Origin: Aselliscus stoliczkanus
Taxonomy: Eukaryota; Chordata; Mammalia; Chiroptera; Hipposideridae
Assembly: GCA_033961575.1 (NCBI GenBank)
Contig: CM066732.1
Span: forward strand, 55,684,501-55,748,500
DNA length: 64,000 nt
Direction: 5' to 3'
Shown: piece by piece, positions 58,503-64,000 of the stretch
Layout: every line of letters begins with the position of its first letter
How positions within the stretch are numbered: position 1 is the stretch's first letter
Made by a program: the position numbers and the translations under genes
The notes under the pieces: model-generated
Told to the model about the DNA's origin: nothing
The model's database searches: none
What the model saw: the letters and a program-made list of their open reading frames with translations, nothing else

Positions 58503-58581
58503 TTGGGTTGTCGGAAAAGTCATGACGCATTTTTGCAACAAGAAACAGAAAAACTATGTCATGACTTTTCCGACAGCCCAA
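58503..58581. mobile_element. Mariner-type MITE, 79 bp, copy 2
   Basis: Near-perfect hairpin. Left arm TTGGGTTGTCGGAAAAGTCA continuing GAC; right arm GTCATGACTTTTCCGACAG then CCCAA. Only one mismatch is visible in the outer arms. Flanks are CA (58,501-58,502) and TA (58,582-58,583), consistent with a TA target duplication that has mutated once. It is a better-preserved copy than that at 55,493. Such short hairpins can be transcribed into pre-miRNA-like foldbacks. Confidence 0.9.
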
Positions 58582-58688
58582 TATAACGTCCATTTCTATC
58601 CACTCCACAAATGCCACCTTGCTTGGACAGGTCTTTTTTAAACATTTACCATTTCCTGTTGGGTCTAGCTCACAGCAATCTACATATA

Positions 58689-58930
58689 CCAGGGTGCCAA
58701 AAAAATATACAAGTGGACACTTTGGTCAGCGTTGCCCAAGCAGTAGTTCACCATAATCAGAAGTGTCTGGGAGCTGATGGGAACCACTTTGAGCACCTCT
58801 TGTAATTGCAGAACTCAAACGTGAGTTGTATTTATCTTTTGTTATCGGTATATATTGAGTGTTACAATATAAATACAATTTTTTTTTCCTTTCTTAAAAT
58901 GTATATACTTTTTTTGGCACATATGTGTGT
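58689..58930 (+). mobile_element. Mariner deletion derivative, about 240 bp, copy 2
   Basis: Left end after TA (58,687-58,688) reads CCAGGGTGCCAAAAAAATAT; right end reads TTTTTTTGGCACATATGTG, inverted. The segment 58,704-58,805 stays open and reads as the transposase C-terminal tail, ending in HFEHLL and a stop, one codon longer than copy 1 at 19,035. Only the terminal part of the gene is kept. Right boundary approximate. Confidence 0.85.
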
Positions 58931-60779
58931 GGAAGTAAAAAAGTCACCACCCCAAACCCATATCTCTATGTTTTGGTGTGTATGTAGCCCACTGAGTTGA
59001 CCTAGCACCCATGGGTGCAATGCCATGCCTCAGTACTGGCCATTTAGGCACAAGGCTGAGTGCTGTGCCCACGCTGTGCCATCTGGATTAGCCTGATGCC
59101 AGCCCAGTGCGACACAGTGCAGCCACAGGCTCCTGCCACCACCACAGCAGGAGGGCCCCAAATGGATGGTGGGGTCGGCCCAGGGTGTCCACTGTGCCCG
59201 CGCTGTCAGCTGAGATGCCCGGCTCCTGCTGACTGAGGCGGAGAGGCAGTGGGCTGTGCTGCCTCATGTTCAAGTCCAGACCACACACCGCAGCTGTGCT
59301 GAGGCCAGGTTCAGGCGCCAGGACTCAGCATCAGACAGACCTCCGTCGTCTCCGCTCTGCCGCCTGCTAGCAGGAGGACTCCACTCCCTGAGCCTGTTTT
59401 CTGGTTGGAACTGCACAAGATAAGATTTATAGACTCCCTGAAACATAGCAAGCTCTCAGTAAATGGCAGAAGAAGCAATAAAGTAATAATGATCTTTGCC
59501 TCTCATGCCTCACCTTTTTCCCTGAGCTCCAAATTTGTACAGAAGACTAACTGCTCAGCGTGTCCACCTGGGTGTCCCAGAGGCCCGCAGCCCTCACGTG
59601 ATAAAACCAGAAGCCAGTCTAGTCCTTACATGGGCACAAACTAGCAGCCTGGGTGGTCAGCACAGCACCCCTACAAAACAGGTCGGTCAGGGCGCTCACG
59701 GACTTCAGGTCTGAACCTCACAAGTCACAGTTTTTCTCCTCCTCCTCCCGAAAACGTACAAAAGCAAGATGGAGAACACAAACCATGCTCCTAAACGTTC
59801 AGGGGAATTGCAAGACAAATGTGATGCAAAATGCATGTGAGGCTGTCACGAACTGCTGAGATCAGGCAGCACACACACGTTAAGAGGCACAGAGACGAGA
59901 CAGAAAGCGCTGGAGGACTCCGCGAAGGTATGTACTCAGGAGAGACCGGCAGAAAGGCTTTCTCACAGGGAGAAGACTCAACATGGAGGGTAAAACTCTC
60001 TGTTGTCCACATGGGTCCAGAAACTACAGCCAGCAGGGCTTGTGCCAGGAGCCCAGCAGGGAAGGGGTGGTGAAGTGGCAGGATGTAGCTGGTCTCTGCA
60101 GCAGCGGGGAAAGCCTTTGCTGGTGAATCTGGAAGGGTGCCCTACCCTCCTGCCCCTTAACTGTCTTCATCGCCACCCTTATTCCCCTCTGGAACTTGTG
60201 CTAACACCTACTGGAGGAAAATCAAACGCCCAAGCATGTGCAATAAAGAGAAGCAGCCATGGTTCTATCCAAAAATACTAGAAGGAAAAATTGTAAAAGG
60301 CTAGCAAAACTTAACAAAATGAAAAACCCTCACCAGGAATCATGTTTTCATAGAGCAGGTAAATACTACAACCAACCATTTTGTCATAGCTTTAAAAAAA
60401 ATAAGAAGCAATTATATCTGTGAAGAAAGATCCCAGAGAAGAAACAATTGTCTCATACATGCTTGCCTTGATGTTCAAGAGTTCTCATTCAGACATGATG
60501 GATCTCGTGATAAAATAATATGCACACGGCTAAGCACTGGGGCACAGACTAACAGAACATAGAAACTAAAACTGGGCGGTGGCGGAGAAGGGAAGCGAGG
60601 AAAGGGAAGGTGCTACTCGTGTTGTCAATCATGGCAGAGAATGGGGAAGGCCAGGGCTCCAGAAATAGGAACTGAGGCGTCATGTGACATTATAATTGCA
60701 GGAGTTAGGACAACAGCAACGTAGAAGCCCTCCTAAATAGCAGGAGGACCAAAGCAAACAAAATGGATCACAAGCAGAG
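58931..60779. other. Unique stretch, no gene
   Basis: GC-rich to 59,400, then mixed, then AT-rich. No recognised gene. Parts of 60,290-60,780 may be decayed L1 but I cannot match them securely. Confidence 0.45.
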
Positions 60780-61946
60780 ACTAAGAAACAAACAAAAATC
60801 TAGTAGACAATGATATTTCAGAACTAAGACCAAGTATGTGCCATTTCAGATGTAAATGGGTTCAACTGACCCATCAGCAAGAGTTTCAGGTCGCTCCACA
60901 GAACAACGCCAGCCCCACACTATACTCATGAGACACATAAGACCAAATTGTTCAGCAAAGTCGAAACTAGAAGGATATTCATTCAAAGGCACCAGACAGA
61001 TGTAAACAAAGGCAGGCAGAATTCCGAACAAAGGCATACAACGAGCTGTCGAAGGGCACTTTCTGATGCCATCGGGAGAGATTCATGGCGACAACATCGC
61101 TGATCTCAATACCTGTGCATCAGATGACAGAGCAGCAGCAATATGAAGCAAAAATGACAGGGGGCTCGAGAAGGCACAGCAGTAACGCTGGTAGCAGGGG
61201 ACAGGTCAGCACTCCCAGTTCATGCAAACCAAGTGGGCAAAACCTCCGAATCCTGCAACCCCAGATAATGTAATTAATAACACAGACTGCTACTGAATCA
61301 TACAGATTGCAAACCTTGACAATAGAGTGTTTATTTTCTTTACAAATGTCCATGAAATATTAATAAAAGAACTGATCACACTTGGGTCACAAAGGTAGCC
61401 TGATAAATTCCCCCGAACCAAAAATAGTACAAACAATATTTTCTGACCACAATGTAATAAAAATAAAAATAAATAACAATCAGAAAATAAAAAGTCCTTT
61501 CCACCTGAAAATTAAAAATCAAATAACAAAAATTACTCTTAAGCATACACCTAGGTTAAAGAGGATACACAACCCCAAATTTAAGAAAACAAGTGAAAAT
61601 ACTATATAGCAGAACCTATGGACACAGTTAAAAAGCACTCAAGGAAAGTCACAAATTCAAAACCTAGGTCAACAAAAAATAAAGAATGAAACCAAATGAA
61701 TGAGTCATCTGACTAAAAAATTAAAAAGTTAGAAATAAAACAAAGCTGAGAGGTAAAAAGCTAATAAATATGAAGGCAAAAATTAATAACTTAGAACATT
61801 AGATATCCACAGAACTAAAAAATAAACCCAGAAGCTGTTTCACTAGGAGAGGGGGATGACTAAGAAGATAGTCCAACAAACCTAATCACAGGAAAGGAAG
61901 GAGAACATGCAAGGAAATATAAAGAGATGGAAAATGTAAATAGATC

Positions 61947-62373
61947 GGGCCGGCTGAGTGGAGCATTGGTTAAGAGTTGGCTTGGGATGCCAGCGGCCCC
62001 AGTTCGGATCCCACATGTGAGGGCCAGTGACACTGCCCTCTACAGCTAAGATGGTGAACAACAGCTCCACCTGGAGCTGGGCTGCATGAGTGTAGGCTGC
62101 GGCCCCTGCTGCAGTGGGCTGCCATAGGCTACAGTGAGTGGCCGGCAACCAGCGTGAGCTGCCAAGAGCCGCGGTGAGCGACCATCCAGAGGCCGGCGAC
62201 CGATCTGCCTCACCCGGGGAGAGCACAATGACGATACCAACGTGGGCCAGTGAAGCAACGTCCTCCACAACTAGACTGAAGAACAGAAGGACAGCAACTT
62301 GTCTGTTCCCCTTGCCTGATTCCCCAACACTGCTCCCATCCCCCAATTCCCCAATAAAATCTTTAAAGAAAAA
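61947..62373 (+). mobile_element. Long tRNA-derived SINE (427 bp), sense, young
   Basis: Head GGGCCGGCTGAGTGGAGCAT (A-box region), a B-box-like GTTCGGATCCC at 62,002-62,012, a body of about 280 bp ('cctctacagctaagatgg', 'cctcacccggggagagc'), and a tail with AATAAAATCTTTAAAG, which combines a polyadenylation signal and a TCTTT terminator. A perfect 17-bp target duplication, GAAAATGTAAATAGATC, flanks it at 61,930-61,946 and 62,374-62,390. RNA polymerase III transcripts of such elements are mobilised by L1 proteins. The family looks like horseshoe-bat-type SINEs, by inference. Confidence 0.95.
62002..62012 (+). promoter_or_regulatory. RNA polymerase III B box of the SINE
   Basis: GTTCGGATCCC fits the internal promoter B box (GWTCRANNC-like) inherited from the parental tRNA. 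It sits about 55 bp into the element, as expected. Confidence 0.75.
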
Positions 62374-62514
62374 GAAAATGTAAATAGATCAATTTCCATT
62401 GAAAAAAATGCATGAAGCTGTCTAACAGTGTTTGATTAAAAAAGGACCCAAAGGTGAAAAAAATAACTATCGCAAAAAATAATAATAAAAACTATTGCAT
62501 TGTTTTGTACATCT

Positions 62515-62632
62515 GTAACTAATAATAATAATTTTAAAAAAGTTAAAAAAATAAAATAATAAAAAAATAAAATGAATAGTAAAAAAATAAAATAAAATAA
62601 AATAAAATAAAATAAAATAAAATAAAATAAAA
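62515..62632. repeat. AAAAT/AAAT simple repeat
   Basis: AATAATAATAATT and TAAAAAAATAAAAT strings merge into a regular (AAAAT)n run at about 62,585-62,630. It follows the young SINE insertion site by about 140 bp. Confidence 0.9.
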
Positions 62633-63615
62633 AAGGAACCAAAATGGTCCAGGCTTGGGGAAATTTTACCAAGTCAAAAAATCAGCTGCTCCCAATGTTT
62701 AACTAGGGTATATAAAAAGGGAAAACTCCCAAATTTTTTTATTGAAACAAATATAACACTATGCCTTAACCTGGTCAAGACTAGGCAAAAACAAAAACAA
62801 GCAAAGAAAAAGCATAGCCTAACCTCATTGTTCATATTGATACAAAAATCAGATGTGAAATATTAGCAAACAGCGTCCATTAGGTCATTAAAAAAGAATA
62901 CACTGCAAAAAGTGGGTTTTATTTCAGGAACTTAAAAGTGGTGAGATAATAGGAAATCCACTAAATAAGTCATCCTGTAACTAGATGTAAGGAGAGAAAT
63001 CATATGATCATCTCAGACACTAAGAAAAAAGTGCATGTGACATTCAAAAACAATTTGTGATTAAAACAACAAAAGCTCAAAACAATATGATTAACATATA
63101 AAGGTTTCCTAGACATTTATAAGAAAAAGACAATGATCACATTGAAAGTAGAGGCCGAGAGAGTTCACAGAAAAGGAAATATAAATGGTTACACATAAGA
63201 AACGAAACTCAACTTCACTTTAAGGAGAGGTCCCCAAATTAAAGCTATCTTGAGATGCTATTTTCACCTTTTGTATTGGCAAAAATCCAAAAGTTTGATA
63301 ACACTGTCAGTGAGGCTGTGGAGACACAGCCATCATGTATAGCTGGAGGGAACATGAATTGGTATAACCCCTGTGGAGGGCAAATCAGCACCATCTATCA
63401 AAATTACATATGTATATACCCTTTGAACCATCGATTATACACTTGGGAACTTATCCTTGAGTTACACTTGCTTGCGTGTGAAATGATGTCTGTGCAAGGT
63501 TATTCATTAGCAGTCGTTGTAAGAACGAACATGACAAACAACCTAAATATCCATCTAAGGAAACTGGTTAAATAAATTATGGTACATCCATACAATATAA
63601 TGTCATGAAGTTATA

Positions 63616-63780
63616 AAAACAGTGATACTTTGGGGCCGGCCGAGTGGCACGGTGGTTAAGCGCTGGCTTGGGACGCCAGTGGCCCAGGTTCGGATCCCAC
63701 ATAGGAGGGCCCTCAAAAAAAAAAAAAAACAACTCTAAGAAGGGTTTATCTTTAAAAAAAAAACAAAACAGTGATACTTT
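63616..63780. repeat. 16-bp target duplication around short SINE
   Basis: AAAACAGTGATACTTT at 63,616-63,631 and again at 63,765-63,780, a perfect match. This shows the intervening element arrived by L1-style target-primed insertion and has not decayed since. Confidence 0.9.
63632..63764 (+). mobile_element. Short tRNA-derived SINE (133 bp), sense, young
   Basis: Head GGGGCCGGCCGAGTGGCACG with GGTTAAGCGCTGGC and a B-box-like GGTTCGGATCCCAC. The body of the long form is missing: an A-rich linker follows the head at about 63,716. Then comes a tail with TTTATCTTTAAAAAA, sharing the TCTTTAA ending of the long form. It may be a separate subfamily or an internally deleted long copy. Confidence 0.9.
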
Positions 63781-64000
63781 ACATGGATATAGAAAAATTG
63801 CCAATATATATCAAGTAAAAATTAAAAACCACATGCATAATGTGCCAATCAGTATGTACATTCAGCCGACTTGGGTGTAAAAAGAAAAATATATATACTA
63901 TATCCATGTTCAATTGGAAGGAGTTCTCTATAGTCTTAAGAACTAGTCCTTGAAATGCTGTCCCCAAACTCTCTTTCCAGGGTGATCATGCCCTCTTATT
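63781..64000. other. Unique stretch to window end
   Basis: AT-rich, with no recognised feature. Confidence 0.4.

Larger units (their letters stand above)
60780..63605 (+). mobile_element. Old L1 (L1M-type), sense, decayed, with SINE inserts
   Basis: A degraded LINE-1. 60,790-61,170 follows the ORF2 endonuclease region ('gatgtaaatgggttcaactg', 'gcaatatgaagcaaaaatgacag'). 61,410-61,870 follows the endonuclease-RT linker ('gaccacaatgtaataaaa', 'tgaaggcaaaaattaataac'). 62,740-63,100 follows RT ('tagcctaacctcattg', 'gaaatcatatgatcatctcagac'). 63,210-63,600 follows the 3' region ('gaggctgtggagacacag', 'ttatggtacatccatacaatataatg'). Segments between are lost or mutated; no intact frame. A long SINE (61,947) interrupts it, and a short SINE (63,632) lies at its 3' end. 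Confidence 0.8.

Noticed and set aside
61947..62020. tRNA gene
   Set aside because: The tRNA-like head has B-box similarity but is followed by SINE body and tail and is flanked by target duplications; it is a SINE, and its head lacks a recognisable cloverleaf.
60780..63605. Intact L1 able to move
   Set aside because: Endonuclease, RT and tail parts are broken by frameshifts, deletions and a SINE insertion.
63632..63715. Second tRNA gene
   Set aside because: Same SINE head with an A-rich tail and a 16-bp target duplication.
1..64000. CRISPR array, phage, operon or bacterial defence system
   Set aside because: Mammalian SINE, LINE, MIR and LTR repeats throughout show this is vertebrate nuclear DNA; no regularly spaced direct repeats were seen.

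Overview
This is mammalian nuclear DNA in which I can support no intact protein-coding gene, no functional RNA gene, and no bacterial-style operon, phage or CRISPR array. Open reading frames are short, overlap each other on both strands, and show no convincing domains outside transposon remnants. The window is best read as intergenic or deep-intronic sequence: about 20-25% recognisable interspersed repeats, with the rest unique sequence that alternates between GC-rich, CpG-retaining stretches and AT-rich islands carrying TAATTA-like motifs.

The repeats point to a placental mammal. MIR, L2, old L1 and MLT1-type LTR copies are all present. Several elements suggest Laurasiatheria and most likely a bat: a tRNA-derived SINE with an AATAAA/TCTTT tail and perfect target-site duplications, two mariner-derived families, and a non-autonomous hAT element inserted into an L1. 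The bat assignment is inference from repeat content; I cannot name the species, chromosome or neighbouring genes.

Layout. 1-9.4 kb is unique sequence with a MIR and a CpG-island-like segment at 3.54-4.16 kb. 9.4-14.0 kb is an L1 block: an old L1 3' part, then a younger but broken L1 interrupted by a hAT element with an 8-bp target duplication. 14-16 kb is unique. 16.07-19.9 kb is an antisense L1 interrupted by a SINE and by about 1.5 kb of other DNA, of which 238 bp is a mariner derivative and about 1.24 kb is unexplained. L2 follows to 20.3 kb. 20.3-35.4 kb is mostly unique, with AT-rich putative regulatory islands (24.2-25.3, 30.0-30.3 and 30.6-30.7 kb), an L1 tail (25.8 kb), an L2 end (27.9 kb) and a short CpG cluster (27.5-27.8 kb). 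A TG-rich array lies at 35.4-35.75 kb. 37.4-38.3 kb holds a MIR and an L1 tail. 42.4-43.5 kb holds a MIR, a hAT terminal fragment and an LTR-like repeat. 45.4-46.8 kb holds a CpG-rich segment, a MIR and an L2. 50.5-52.0 kb holds a minisatellite, an antisense MLT1, an L2 end and a 34-bp tandem duplication. 52.4-53.4 kb is the largest AT-rich island. 55.5-58.9 kb is a cluster of small mariner elements. 60.8-63.6 kb is a decayed sense L1 that received a long SINE (61.9 kb) and a short SINE (63.6 kb).

Nothing here forms a gene system. The more interesting content is transposon biology (two SINE length classes with intact target duplications, matched mariner deletion derivatives, a hAT element with repeated ends) and a set of AT-rich islands and CpG clusters that resemble developmental regulatory DNA. 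Their conservation cannot be tested from one sequence.
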